NCBI GenBank assembly: GCA_016196825.1
Contig: JACPWY010000006.1
Span: 1 to 44,796 of the forward strand
Origin: Deltaproteobacteria bacterium
GTDB lineage: Bacteria; Bdellovibrionota; FAC87; UBA2466
Length of the DNA: 44,796 nt
Reading direction: 5' to 3'
Shown here: in pieces, positions 31,194 through 39,523 of the stretch
Numbering within the stretch: the first letter of the stretch is position 1
How the letters are laid out: each line of letters opens with the position of its first letter
The notes under the pieces: generated by a model
The model's database searches: none
Seen by the model: the letters and a program-made list of their open reading frames with translations, nothing else
Told to the model about the DNA's origin: nothing
Position numbers and translations under genes: made by a program

Positions 31194-32776
31194 ACGCCGA
31201 TGCGGCTCCCCATGAGTTTGAAGAACGGATTGAGATACTCGCCCCGTTTCACCGGGAATACACCCGAGCCTCCTTTGCCACCATCTTGGGTACGCTTAAC
31301 ACCGGCAAAGGTCCCTTTCTCAATCGCCTTCATCAGACCAATCGGACGAATCCTCTCCAGAAGCTTTACAGCATCATCCAAAACCTTGCCCGCAAATTTG
31401 GCGATAAAGCCATCGCTTCGGTACCCCACCTCGTCCGCCAGACCTCGGCTTCCTCCCACCACATAGTTGGCGCTTCTCAGCGCCATCGACCGATCGGCGA
31501 GCCACGGCGTGTGCACCGCCTCCGTGGGCATGCCGAGCAGAATCACCCCCTGGCCCGTCAGTCCTCCCAGGAGGTTAAAAATCGTGTCGATAGCGTGGCT
31601 CGTAAAAATATCGCCTGTCTTGTACTTGGTGTTGCACATGTACTTGAGCGGCGACTGCGGAAAGATCTGGCGGGTCATCTGCGCGCGGGCGATCTCCATC
31701 AAGATCACCTGATCGTACGAAGGATCCATCTCCATGGCGTGGCCAATGGCCATCTGGTTGCTCGGCATTCCGGCGTTGATCGCCGCTCGTTCGTTGATGA
31801 ATTGCGACGCCAAGACCTGATCGCCGCTGGTCTTGGCGTCGGTCGTCTTCATGTAGTTGTCTTCACCGGTCATGATCCAGATACCGGCCTTGGAGCAAAT
31901 GAGACGGGAGAAGTGCTGATCGATGAGAGTGCGCCGCATGTTGATGTCACGGAACAAGATCCCGTACATCGCATCGTTCAAAAGGCAGTCGAGCCCCTCG
32001 ATAGCGGCCAGGGCCGCGATCTCCGACATGCAAAGGCCCGAGCAGTAGTTGGTCAATCGCACGTAGCGACCCGACTCCAAAGAAAGTTCATCAAGAGCCT
32101 CGCGCATCAGCCGGAAATTGGCCTGCGTGGAGTAGGTGCCGCCAAAGCCTTGGGTCGTGTGGCCGTGCGGGACATAATCCAAAAGACTTTGGGCGGTGCT
32201 GCGGATCACGGCAATGATATCGGCGCCATCAAGGACAGCCGCTTTGGCCTGCAAGACATCCTCAAAAATATTGCCGGTTGCCACGATGACGTATTTGAGC
32301 GGCCGTTTTTCATCGGCCGGGTCTTTCAACTTTCCAAACTTTTTCCGCCTGTTCTGGCGAATCTGCATCATCCGCGTATGAGCATCTCGCGCCAATTTCT
32401 CAGCCAGTCGATAGACCGCCTTTTCCTCGCCGGGTTCGATTTGACTAAAATCAACGAGCCCCTCAGAGACCGCGGTGATCAGCTCCTCTAATGAATATTT
32501 TCTCGTCAGCAGGGCGCTCGCCACCCAAAAAAGCACCCCTCGTGCCAGCCGGCCAGACTCAGCCAGCTGATCCACAATGAGATTGGCCACGGGGTACATG
32601 AGATCTTCACGCGTGAGGGCATCGTTGAACCCGAGAAGCCTCAGCACGCCTCGCTCGGTCCCCACTGTGGAATGGGTCTCAACGACTTGAGCCACCTCAT
32701 CCCCAATTCCGCGCGCAATCGATCGGCAGCGATCGATCTTGGCCTTTGCCAATGGGAGCTCTTTCGAATACGGCAT
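31190..32776 (-). CDS. kamD: Lysine 5,6-aminomutase alpha subunit
   Basis: A 528-residue subunit of the usual KamD size, forming the TIM-barrel that binds PLP and substrate. Recognisable blocks are KYVIVATGNIFEDVLQAKAA, DYVPHGHTTQGFGGTYSTQ, NYCSGLCMSEIAALAAIEG, MTGEDNYMKTTDAKTSGDQV and QMAIGHAMEMDPSYDQVILM. It is the first gene of the operon kamD-kamE-moxR-vWA, with ATG 32776 and only a weak ribosome site. A shared promoter region (32777-32856) separates it from a divergent aminotransferase gene. Confidence 0.92.
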   Translation of the reverse strand: MPYSKELPLAKAKIDRCRSIARGIGDEVAQVVETHSTVGTERGVLRLLGFNDALTREDLMYPVANLIVDQLAESGRLARGVLFWVASALLTRKYSLEELITAVSEGLVDFSQIEPGEEKAVYRLAEKLARDAHTRMMQIRQNRRKKFGKLKDPADEKRPLKYVIVATGNIFEDVLQAKAAVLDGADIIAVIRSTAQSLLDYVPHGHTTQGFGGTYSTQANFRLMREALDELSLESGRYVRLTNYCSGLCMSEIAALAAIEGLDCLLNDAMYGILFRDINMRRTLIDQHFSRLICSKAGIWIMTGEDNYMKTTDAKTSGDQVLASQFINERAAINAGMPSNQMAIGHAMEMDPSYDQVILMEIARAQMTRQIFPQSPLKYMCNTKYKTGDIFTSHAIDTIFNLLGGLTGQGVILLGMPTEAVHTPWLADRSMALRSANYVVGGSRGLADEVGYRSDGFIAKFAGKVLDDAVKLLERIRPIGLMKAIEKGTFAGVKRTQDGGKGGSGVFPVKRGEYLNPFFKLMGSRIGV

Positions 32777-32819
32777 CGGGTCATTTTGCCGCCACTCAGC
32801 GACAAATTCAAATGCAGGC

Positions 32820-32825
32820 TATAAT
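32820..32825 (+). promoter_or_regulatory. TATAAT -10 box of the aminotransferase gene; TATTAT on the other strand
   Basis: TATAATAATTG at 32820-32830 gives a perfect -10 for the plus-strand gene (leader about 30 bases with AAGAGGAAG before ATG 32857) and TATTAT facing kamD on the minus strand. The two directions may therefore compete for polymerase. The -35 boxes are weak. Confidence 0.45.
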
Positions 32826-32856
32826 AATTGTTCATCGTTTGTTTAAGAGGAAGCTT

Positions 32857-33984
32857 ATGGAAACCGCGCGCTCACTCACCCACAACGCCCCTTTGCGCCG
32901 TGTGCCATTTCTGAATCTCAAGTCACTCTATCAAGAGCACCGCGAGGAATTTCGGCAAGCCATCGACAGTATCCTCGACAATACGGAATACATCAGCGGC
33001 CCCTCCGTCGAGCGCTTCGAAAAGGCTTTCGGGGCTTGGTGTGGGGCGGGCTTAAACTCAGTGAGCGTGGGCAACGGCACCGACGCAATCACCGTAGCGG
33101 CAAAGGGTCTTGGTCTTCTCGCCGGGGCCGAGGCCATACTTCCAGCCATGACCTTCATTGCGACGGCAGAAGGCATGATGAACGCTGGCTTCACGGTGAA
33201 GCTCGTGGACGTTGAGCCGGGAACTTGGCTCATGGATCCCGTCCTTCTCAAAAAAGCGATCTCGCCCAAAACTCAAGTCGTGGTCCCCGTCCATCTGTAT
33301 GGTCAGATGGCCCGAATGGACCTGATTCAGGAGGCCTCCCAGGGCCGCACCATTCTGGAAGATGCCGCGCAATCCCACGGCGCCACCTACCAGGGGCATG
33401 GACCCGCGTACTGGGGCAAGGTCGCCACGTTCAGCTTCTACCCGGGGAAAAATCTGGGAGCCTTCGGCGATGGCGGCGCGCTCGTCTCGCGCGACAAGAG
33501 CTATCTTGATCACTGTTCGGCCTATGCCAAACACGGCGGCCTTCTCAAATACGAGCACAATTTTGTGGGCGCCTGCTCCCGCCTCGACGGCCTCCAGGCG
33601 GCCATCCTTTCGGTGAAGCTCAAATACATTGATCAATGGACCGAGCGCCGCCGCAGAGTCGCCGCGCTTTACCGGGAATACCTCGGTGGGATCAAGACGA
33701 TCACACTGCCCCGAGAAACCTCCGGCGCGCGCCACGTCTACCATCTCTTTGTCATCGAGACCGAAAACCGCGAGCGCCTTCAGGCGCATCTCAAAAACTA
33801 CGGCATCGACTCAGGCATCCACTACCCCAAGGCCATCCACCAGCTCGAGGCCTTTCGCGACAAGGGCTGGGGGCCCTTCCCGGTGGCTGAGCGAATAGCC
33901 CGCCACGGCCTCTCGCTCCCGATGTGCCCCACACTGACTGAGGGCGACATTCAATCGGTCAGAGATTGTCTCAACAGATACTAG
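32857..33984 (+). CDS. DegT/DnrJ/EryC1/StrS-family PLP-dependent aminotransferase
   Basis: A 375-residue sugar aminotransferase, distinct from the one at 9366. Motifs: PFLNLKSLYQEHREEFRQAI, SVGNGTDAITVAAKGLGL, LPAMTFIATAEGMMNAGF, TILEDAAQSHGATYQG (PLP-ring Asp), FSFYPGKNLGAFGDGG with the Schiff-base lysine near residue 190, and GIHYPKAIHQLEAF. It aminates a nucleotide keto-sugar in the cytoplasm. AAGAGGAAG precedes ATG 32857. No sugar genes adjoin it here, so its pathway is likely elsewhere or shared with the block at 5911-11581. Confidence 0.9.
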   Translation: METARSLTHNAPLRRVPFLNLKSLYQEHREEFRQAIDSILDNTEYISGPSVERFEKAFGAWCGAGLNSVSVGNGTDAITVAAKGLGLLAGAEAILPAMTFIATAEGMMNAGFTVKLVDVEPGTWLMDPVLLKKAISPKTQVVVPVHLYGQMARMDLIQEASQGRTILEDAAQSHGATYQGHGPAYWGKVATFSFYPGKNLGAFGDGGALVSRDKSYLDHCSAYAKHGGLLKYEHNFVGACSRLDGLQAAILSVKLKYIDQWTERRRRVAALYREYLGGIKTITLPRETSGARHVYHLFVIETENRERLQAHLKNYGIDSGIHYPKAIHQLEAFRDKGWGPFPVAERIARHGLSLPMCPTLTEGDIQSVRDCLNRY

Positions 33985-33997
33985 GAGGATCATGATC

Positions 33998-34927
33998 ATG
34001 AAGAAAAACACCATAATACTGGCGGCGACTGGCCTAATCTTTTCGCTCAGCGGCTGTTCCTTCGATGACGGGACCACCGTGAACGTAAAAACCAGCCTCG
34101 TGAGCACCACGCTGGCATCAGCGGACGGCACTCGGGGCCTGGAAACCTCCGGGTGTGGCGGAAGCTATGTGGCCTGCATCACGCCCGATTCGGTGACGGG
34201 AAAGGCGTACTATGCAGGCATGATCGTGGGAACTTCGAACGGGCTGAGCCTTGGACCGATGATCGGGAGCGTAAGAGATCCGTCGACGGCCACCGCTTTT
34301 GCTGATTCCGACCTCCAGGCGTTCGATTTTTCGCAACAGCTCGCAATCACCGGAAGCCCAACCTTGGGTGGGCCGATCCCGTACCCAGCCGACTCGCTTG
34401 CCTACATTACCCAGTTTCACGTTTACTTTGGTTTCGTGGACACGAAATTGACCTTGGGTTCGAGTGAGGGGCATTCGTTTGCCGGCATCCATATGATCCG
34501 GCAGGTGATGGCCGACATCACAGGAACCGACTTCAAAAAGGGCGATCTCCTTTATCATTCTGGAGCTACCGGTGATTTCATGTGGTGTGTCGATGGCTCA
34601 GGGTGCAGTTCATCGACTCGCCCCACAACGCCCATTTCGAATTCGACCATTGCTTCCTATTCCAGCACGGATCCCGGCAACAAGACCATCCCGTCCTTTT
34701 TCATGTCGCCGACCTCGAGCACGATTCAGGTGAAGAAATCGGACCTCACTAATCCAGCCAACACCAATACCTTTAAGGTCGACATCACCATGACAAACGG
34801 AATCAAATTCACCACAGCTGCCTCCTCGTGGTCATCCATCGATAAGATGGTGGCAGCGTTTCGGCTCCCCGCTTCGCCGGGTGACAGCAATTCCGGGTTT
34901 AGCGCCGCGATAACTTACACGCCATAG
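33998..34927 (+). CDS. Lipoprotein of unknown function
   Basis: A 309-residue protein with a lipoprotein signal (MKKNTIILAATGLIFSLSGC, lipobox LSGC). The mature region is Ser/Thr/Gly-rich and beta-like, with scattered cysteine pairs (SGCGGSYVACI; MWCVDGSGCSS). Start chosen at ATG 33998 because AGGAGG lies 9 bases upstream; ATG 33992 is too close. It follows the aminotransferase gene by 13 bp. A strong bidirectional terminator follows its stop. No family recognised. Confidence 0.75.
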   Translation: MKKNTIILAATGLIFSLSGCSFDDGTTVNVKTSLVSTTLASADGTRGLETSGCGGSYVACITPDSVTGKAYYAGMIVGTSNGLSLGPMIGSVRDPSTATAFADSDLQAFDFSQQLAITGSPTLGGPIPYPADSLAYITQFHVYFGFVDTKLTLGSSEGHSFAGIHMIRQVMADITGTDFKKGDLLYHSGATGDFMWCVDGSGCSSSTRPTTPISNSTIASYSSTDPGNKTIPSFFMSPTSSTIQVKKSDLTNPANTNTFKVDITMTNGIKFTTAASSWSSIDKMVAAFRLPASPGDSNSGFSAAITYTP

Positions 34928-34945
34928 CTGGTCGAGCCAAAAGTT

Positions 34946-34974
34946 AGGGCCCGTTGAATTCTTTAACGGGCCCT
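34946..34974. terminator. Bidirectional intrinsic terminator
   Basis: AGGGCCCGTT (34946-34955) pairs perfectly with AACGGGCCCT (34965-34974) around a 9-base loop. It lies between two convergent genes. U-tracts are short in both directions, so it may be a weak or factor-aided terminator. Its right arm touches the stop of the PilZ gene. Confidence 0.7.
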
Positions 34975-35642
34975 TAGAGCTGGTTGCGGACAAATTCCTT
35001 GAGCGCCCGCACCTGGTTCTTGTCGGGATTGAGGAAGAGCACGCCCATGCCGGTCTTGCCCACCTGGGTGGAAACCCAGCGGACCTCGCCAGTCGTCTGC
35101 AGTACGGAGACATTCAGCGGAATCGGCAGCGGCAAACTCAAATCAAAGCGCTCATTCATCGCAAACGGCGCATCGGTCTCGACGAAGCAACCGCCTTCCG
35201 AAATATTTCGAAGCACTCGGTACTGAAAGTCTGTCCCCACTCCCACCATCAACGGAAGATGTGTTTCGTAGCGAGGCTTCGTCCGCCACCAGCGCATCTT
35301 CGGATCAAAATACAGGCGCCTCACGCGCGGGTTGATGAAATACGCCAAGCTGATAGCGTAAATAAATATATGCAGGAAAAGCGCTGAAGGCGAGCCGTGG
35401 TTCTGGCTGTAGTACAGCGCCAGATCGCGAATCCCCCACAGAGAAACGATCGCGACCAATGTGTACCAACCGATGCGGGTCACGCGAATAAGGCCCCACA
35501 AAACAAGACCGGGCATCACTACATTGAGCACCACATCCATCCAATTGTGAGAAATCCCCTGAGCCATCTGCCATCCAAATTCAAACGGGAGGTAAAGAAA
35601 TAATAAAGAGCAGACGATAATGAGGAGCGGGCGCTTCAACAT
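34974..35642 (-). CDS. Membrane protein with C-terminal PilZ domain
   Basis: A 222-residue protein: several N-terminal membrane helices (LLIIVCSLLFLYLPFEFGW; WMDVVLNVVMPGLVLWGLI; WYTLVAIVSLWGI; ALFLHIFIYAISLAYFI), then a PilZ domain of about 100 residues. The PilZ part has RNISEGGCFVET (the NxSxGG c-di-GMP motif), and WVSTQVGKTGMGVLFL as its final strand; the usual RxxxR may be in RTKPRYETHL. It probably couples c-di-GMP to an envelope process. ATG 35642 lies 6 bases after TACAAT on the minus strand and lacks a ribosome site; upstream starts are possible. Confidence 0.75.
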   Translation of the reverse strand: MLKRPLLIIVCSLLFLYLPFEFGWQMAQGISHNWMDVVLNVVMPGLVLWGLIRVTRIGWYTLVAIVSLWGIRDLALYYSQNHGSPSALFLHIFIYAISLAYFINPRVRRLYFDPKMRWWRTKPRYETHLPLMVGVGTDFQYRVLRNISEGGCFVETDAPFAMNERFDLSLPLPIPLNVSVLQTTGEVRWVSTQVGKTGMGVLFLNPDKNQVRALKEFVRNQL

Positions 35643-35817
35643 GAATTCATTGTACAGCGAAAGTGAAGACGACCGCTGATATTGGCACATGATGCGCCGA
35701 ATTAGAGCGGTCTCGGAAGACACCTAGCCCCTTGATTCCACGATGGATTTTGGGGGGACCAAAGAATCCCTTGAGGGGGCCCAAGGGGCTTCCGATAGGA
35801 AGGCTGGAGTTGGCGAG

Positions 35818-36531
35818 ATGGAAAAGATTCTAGTGATTGAAGACAATAAGGATTACCAGTTTCTGGTGCAGACCACTTTGGGCCCCCAGTACAAGGTCAT
35901 CTGCACAGACAACGGTCGCCAAGGTGTGGACCTGGCTAGGGAACACAAACCGGACCTCATCCTTCTCGATATTAGTCTCGGCGAAGTGGACGGATTTGAG
36001 GTCTGTCACCTACTCAAGAATCAAAAAGAAACAGCGACCACGCCGATTATCTTTCTCTCCAGCCGCAACGATGCCCACAGCAAGGTGATGGGCTTTGATC
36101 TCGGCGCGGATGACTACATCGCCAAGCCTTTCGAATCGGAAGAGCTCAAGGCCCGCGTGAAGCTGCGTATTCGTCAGAACACGGCGCGAAAAGAAAATCT
36201 CTCTAATTTTGAAATCCAAGGGATGCGAATCGATTTCCTCGGCCACCGCGTCCATATCGAGGAAAAAGAGATTCCGTTTTCGGCGCTGGAGTTTAAGCTC
36301 CTCTCGTATTTCGTCAGAAACCCGGACCGAGTCCTTTCTCGCGAAAAGATCCTAAACAACGTCTGGGGCGTGGACACCTTCGTCACCGATCGCGTGGTCG
36401 ACTCCCACATCCGCAGCATCCGCAAGAAGCTTGGCACCTTCAAAGATCACATCGAATCCATCTACGGTGAGGGCTACCGTTTCAATCCGAGCCCAATGTC
36501 GACTATCGACAGCCAGAAAAAGGCAGCCTAG
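35818..36531 (+). CDS. OmpR/PhoB-family response regulator
   Basis: A 237-residue regulator. The receiver domain holds VIEDNKDYQF (acidic pair), LILLDISLGEVDGFEV (phospho-acceptor Asp near 53), IIFLSSR (Ser/Thr switch) and DYIAKPF (Lys). The winged-helix output ends DRVVDSHIRSIRKKLG and IESIYGEGYRF. GGAG lies 8 bases before ATG 35818; the frame extends upstream without support. No cognate kinase is adjacent. It precedes a Crp-like regulator with the 9-bp spacer GGAGGGTTG, so the two are probably co-transcribed. Confidence 0.92.
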   Translation: MEKILVIEDNKDYQFLVQTTLGPQYKVICTDNGRQGVDLAREHKPDLILLDISLGEVDGFEVCHLLKNQKETATTPIIFLSSRNDAHSKVMGFDLGADDYIAKPFESEELKARVKLRIRQNTARKENLSNFEIQGMRIDFLGHRVHIEEKEIPFSALEFKLLSYFVRNPDRVLSREKILNNVWGVDTFVTDRVVDSHIRSIRKKLGTFKDHIESIYGEGYRFNPSPMSTIDSQKKAA

Positions 36532-36539
36532 GAGGGTTG

Positions 36540-37190
36540 ATGGTCCCTTCAGACCTCCTGAAAAACCCCAAACTAAGAAAATTTATTCGCGAATATTCCA
36601 CCAGCGAATTCATCTTCGAAGAGGGTTTTCTCGGGGATTCACTCTACATTATCATCGAAGGCATGGTGGGGATCTCCAAGAAAACGGCGGGCGGCCGGCG
36701 ACTCATGTTCACCGCCTGTGATGGAGATGTCGTCGGAGAAAAGGCGATTATCAGCGAGCCTGGCTACAAACACGTCACGAGCGCCCAAACAAAATCCACG
36801 GTCGTTACCATTGAAGCCGACCGTCGCGGGTTTGCTGTAGTTCAAGCTCTAGTGCCCGACCTCTTCCCGCGAATGCTCAAAGCCATTGAGCAGCGCGTGG
36901 ATCAGGCGAGCGACCTCGCCCAGATTCTGCTCTCCACGAACGAAATTGACCGCATCAGTGAATTTACGATCCACTATTTCAAGTTCAATAAGAAGATTGG
37001 CAAGGGACTCCTGATCACGGTCGATGAGATCACCTCCGCCACCAACGTCGACCCCATCACCGCCCAGAAGGCCCTCGACGAATTCTGTAAAAAACAGATT
37101 CTCAAATCGGCCGGAAAGGGTTACGCGCTCCTCGACGAAGTAGCCCTGGCCCAGTACGCGCCCGAGCTCCGCGATCGACTTGCCGCGTAA
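36540..37190 (+). CDS. Crp/Fnr-family regulator
   Basis: A 216-residue protein with an N-terminal cyclic-nucleotide-binding beta-roll (FIFEEGFLGDSLYIIIEGMV and DGDVVGEKAIIS) and a C-terminal winged helix (VDEITSATNVDPITAQKALDEF; LKSAGKGYALLD). The phosphate-binding cassette is incomplete (GDVVGEKAII rather than GE-(L)-x-RSA), so cAMP binding is doubtful. AGGAGG lies 5 bases upstream of ATG 36540; the TTG at 36537 is less likely. It is downstream of the response regulator. Confidence 0.82.
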   Translation: MVPSDLLKNPKLRKFIREYSTSEFIFEEGFLGDSLYIIIEGMVGISKKTAGGRRLMFTACDGDVVGEKAIISEPGYKHVTSAQTKSTVVTIEADRRGFAVVQALVPDLFPRMLKAIEQRVDQASDLAQILLSTNEIDRISEFTIHYFKFNKKIGKGLLITVDEITSATNVDPITAQKALDEFCKKQILKSAGKGYALLDEVALAQYAPELRDRLAA

Positions 37191-37221
37191 AGTACAATCG
37201 ACGCCCTTCCATCTTTTTTTC

Positions 37222-37251
37222 TTGAGAAAACTTTTTGACCGTTATTAAAAT
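37222..37251 (+). promoter_or_regulatory. Putative promoter of the degenerate receiver gene
   Basis: TTGAGA (37222-37227) and TAAAAT (37246-37251) are 18 bp apart. A GGGGG at 37259-37263 precedes the TTG start at 37268. The promoter would separate this gene from the response regulator/Crp pair upstream. Confidence 0.4.
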
Positions 37252-37267
37252 AGTTTTCGGGGGCAGC

Positions 37268-37675
37268 TTGAACGTTATCGATCTTTCTTATATCCGGGCC
37301 ATTAATCGCTCAACCAATGGCGCACGGCTGCTGCTCGTCACCAATCGCCATTCTTCGCTTCTCTTAACGCTCGATTGCCCGTGGGAAATGACACCAATAT
37401 TCACTGAGGTCCAGCTTGAGGAGCAGCGTCAGGGGGCGATGCTCTGCCTCATCGACGCTCGAGTGAAGTGGATGGATCCCGTTGTGCTGACACCACGACT
37501 TTGCGAGGCGACCCCAGTCGTCTGGCTGGCCGCCTCTGGACAGCGCCGGCAAAAGAGTTGGATCCGCAACGCCTACTCCTGTGGCGTGTCGGATATCATT
37601 TACGATCCCTACCCTCGGGATGAGCTCGAAGAGACTATTTCGGTGCTCCTGCGGCTGCAGAGCCGAATCGCTTAG
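37268..37675 (+). CDS. Degenerate receiver-like protein
   Basis: A 135-residue protein with a receiver-like rhythm: AMLCLIDARVKWMD (strand with Asp), TPVVWLAASGQ (switch Ser/Thr replaced by Ala-Ser) and SCGVSDIIYDPYPRDELEE, where the conserved Lys-Pro is YP. The metal-binding acidic pair is not seen, so phosphorylation is unlikely. It may be a pseudo-receiver used for protein contact. I use TTG 37268 (GGGGG upstream); the TTG at 37235 lies in the proposed promoter. Its stop lies at the outer edge of E3. Confidence 0.6.
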   Translation: MNVIDLSYIRAINRSTNGARLLLVTNRHSSLLLTLDCPWEMTPIFTEVQLEEQRQGAMLCLIDARVKWMDPVVLTPRLCEATPVVWLAASGQRRQKSWIRNAYSCGVSDIIYDPYPRDELEETISVLLRLQSRIA

Positions 37676-37851
37676 CGCCTGCCACAAAATTAAACCCGTT
37701 ATGAGGGAGAGGTGAAAGGGCCAGGATCGAGGACGCACAAGTGAGCCCCCGGAGGCATGCCCTTTGGGGCATGTCGAGGAGGCGAACGCGGAGGACGAAG
37801 AGCCTGGCCCTTTCATCCGACCGAATAGGGTTTAATTTTGTGGCAGGCGCT
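37674..37851. repeat. Palindromic element E3 (same core as E1)
   Basis: Outer arms 37674-37697 and 37828-37851 are perfect 24-bp inverted repeats, unrelated in sequence to those of E1. Inner stem GAAAGGGCCAGG (37714-37725) pairs with CCTGGCCCTTTC (37803-37814), and a central hairpin CATGCCC/GGGCATG (37756-37773) has loop TTTG. The core at 37729-37756 matches E1 7994-8021 at 26 of 28 bases, and CGCGGAGGACGAAG recurs at 37787-37800. The right arm is the coding end and stop of the gene at 37832; the left arm contains the last bases of the stop codon of the gene at 37268. Confidence 0.85.
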
Positions 37852-38611
37852 TGAAATCCAATGGTGGCTCCACATTGAAAACAGTGGGCGAAATCGCGCC
37901 GTCGAGACGTGGCGGCTCCTCCCAGGTGAGCGAAAGCGTGTGGCCTCGTTCCGTGAACTTGAGATCACGACCCAGGGTAAACCCAAGCCGAGGCTCCGGT
38001 TCAAAGTCCTGCACCTCGAGCGTCCACCCGTTTTCTCGGGTCACCCGAGTCAGAGATCGGTTCACGCCATCGACGCAAACCTGGTACCGCTCCCCTGCTG
38101 CCTCAGCCCGAAAACAATAAAACGGCTCCGACCACTCCCAAGATTTCCGATCGATCGCCCAGGCCCTGGGTAAAGCCCCAACGCCCAACGCGAGAATCTC
38201 AGCCAAGCCTAACGACAGGCCAAACCGCGAAAGAAATTCCGATCCGCCCTTTCCGTCCTCAAAAAACTCTTTCTGCTGTGGATACTGCGCCGAGAACCGC
38301 TCGCCACTCAGCACCATCACGAGTTGGCTACGCCCCAGAATATCGCGCACCTCAAGAAAAAACCTCTTCGGCGGCTCAGCAAAGAGTTTCCCGTTTCCCG
38401 AGACCTTCCCCGACGCCCCTTCGAGGCGAAAACTCACCTGAGCGGAAAAATGGGGGAGAGCCTGGCGCTTTTGTTGGTCCGCTTCAAACGCACCCACGGT
38501 CAACCCCGAGGGCTCGATCTTGATTGGCTGAGAAACGCACGCCGAAAGAAACCAGATCACGCAGCTGGCTGCTGCAGATTGCCTTAAGATAGACCCATTG
38601 CTCCACCTCAT
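37832..38611 (-). CDS. LolB-like outer-membrane lipoprotein
   Basis: A 259-residue lipoprotein: signal and lipobox CVIWFLSACVSQP (LSAC), then a LolB/DUF4292-like beta fold: SAQVSFRLEGASGKVSGNGKLFAEPPKRFFLEVRD in pieces, GRSQLVMVLSGERFSAQYPQ and a C-terminal beta sheet. LolB inserts lipoproteins into the outer membrane, but the similarity is at the level of fold pattern. Its last five codons and stop lie in the right arm of E3. It overlaps the upstream hydrolase gene by 4 bases. Confidence 0.65.
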   Translation of the reverse strand: MRWSNGSILRQSAAASCVIWFLSACVSQPIKIEPSGLTVGAFEADQQKRQALPHFSAQVSFRLEGASGKVSGNGKLFAEPPKRFFLEVRDILGRSQLVMVLSGERFSAQYPQQKEFFEDGKGGSEFLSRFGLSLGLAEILALGVGALPRAWAIDRKSWEWSEPFYCFRAEAAGERYQVCVDGVNRSLTRVTRENGWTLEVQDFEPEPRLGFTLGRDLKFTERGHTLSLTWEEPPRLDGAISPTVFNVEPPLDFKRLPQN

Positions 38612-39477
38612 GCGAGCCCCTTGAGAAATCTATCGATGGCGCTGTTCACCACCTGGGGCAGATCGGCGTGCGCATTGTGGCTCCCGGACGGGATTTTTTC
38701 CAAACGGGCTCCCCCCACGATCTTGGCCATCGTCTCCATGAGCTCAAGCGGTGTCACATAATCCTCTTCGCCCGCAATCATGAGAGTCGGACACTGGATC
38801 CCCTTCATCCAAAGGCTATCGGGGTGGCGACTGTAGTCGCGCAAGAGACCATAGAACGTCTTGAGACTGTTGGAGTGGACTCCATCGAGGTAGGTCCAAA
38901 CATCGCGCTCCTCGGCGAGATTGGGATTAAAACCCAACTGGCTTGTCAAAAAATAACTCAACCAATTGCGCCGGGTAAACCGCTTAAAGACCGTGTCGAC
39001 CAGCGTCGGAGCTAAGGAGTAGAGACGATCGGTGGCTCGATAAACAACATCGGCCTTTTTGGAATAGAACATCGACTCGAACGGGTTGCTCGCCGTGCCG
39101 CAAATCAGCACCAGTGCCTTCACAAGCTCAGGCCGTGAGAGAACAAAACGCGCAGCGATCGGTGCCCCCATGCTGTGGCCCAAAAGCACCACGCCCTTCA
39201 GGCCGAGCGCCTCGCAGAGTGCCACTCCATCCCGGGCGCACCACTCCAGGGTGAGGTGCCCCTCATTCGATGGAAATCCCGAGGCGTTGTGACCCCTGTA
39301 GTCGAAGGTGACCACCTGAAAATACCGCGAAAAATGCGTAATCTGATGGCGCCAATGCGCCCGCTGGCACAAAAGGCCATTGAAAAGGAGCATCGGCGCC
39401 CCCGAGCCAAAGATCTCGTAGTAGATCTGGGTCCCATCCGCCGATTCGACAATGCCCTTTTCCAAATCCTCCGCCAT
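38608..39477 (-). CDS. Alpha/beta-fold hydrolase
   Basis: A 289-residue hydrolase with the serine nucleophile elbow VLLGHSMGAPIAARF near residue 102, the oxyanion region LLFNGLLCQRAHW, acid in MIAGEEDYVTPLELM and the His in PSGSHNAHADLP. It has no signal peptide. Related enzymes are esterases, haloperoxidases or lipases; the substrate cannot be named. Its stop overlaps the start of the lipoprotein gene, indicating coupled expression on the minus strand. Confidence 0.85.
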   Translation of the reverse strand: MAEDLEKGIVESADGTQIYYEIFGSGAPMLLFNGLLCQRAHWRHQITHFSRYFQVVTFDYRGHNASGFPSNEGHLTLEWCARDGVALCEALGLKGVVLLGHSMGAPIAARFVLSRPELVKALVLICGTASNPFESMFYSKKADVVYRATDRLYSLAPTLVDTVFKRFTRRNWLSYFLTSQLGFNPNLAEERDVWTYLDGVHSNSLKTFYGLLRDYSRHPDSLWMKGIQCPTLMIAGEEDYVTPLELMETMAKIVGGARLEKIPSGSHNAHADLPQVVNSAIDRFLKGLA

Positions 39478-39523
39478 TTCCTTGACCAGATGTGAACGTC
39501 AATTCTAGCGTTAATCCCAGCCA

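Noticed and set aside
31286..32491. 401-codon open frame on the plus strand
   Set aside because: It lies entirely antisense to kamD, its product is His/Arg-rich with no domain pattern, and it has no ribosome site; it is a shadow of a GC-rich gene.
32777..32856. Cobalamin riboswitch before kamD
   Set aside because: The gap is only 80 bp to the divergent gene and contains no B12-box-like sequence.
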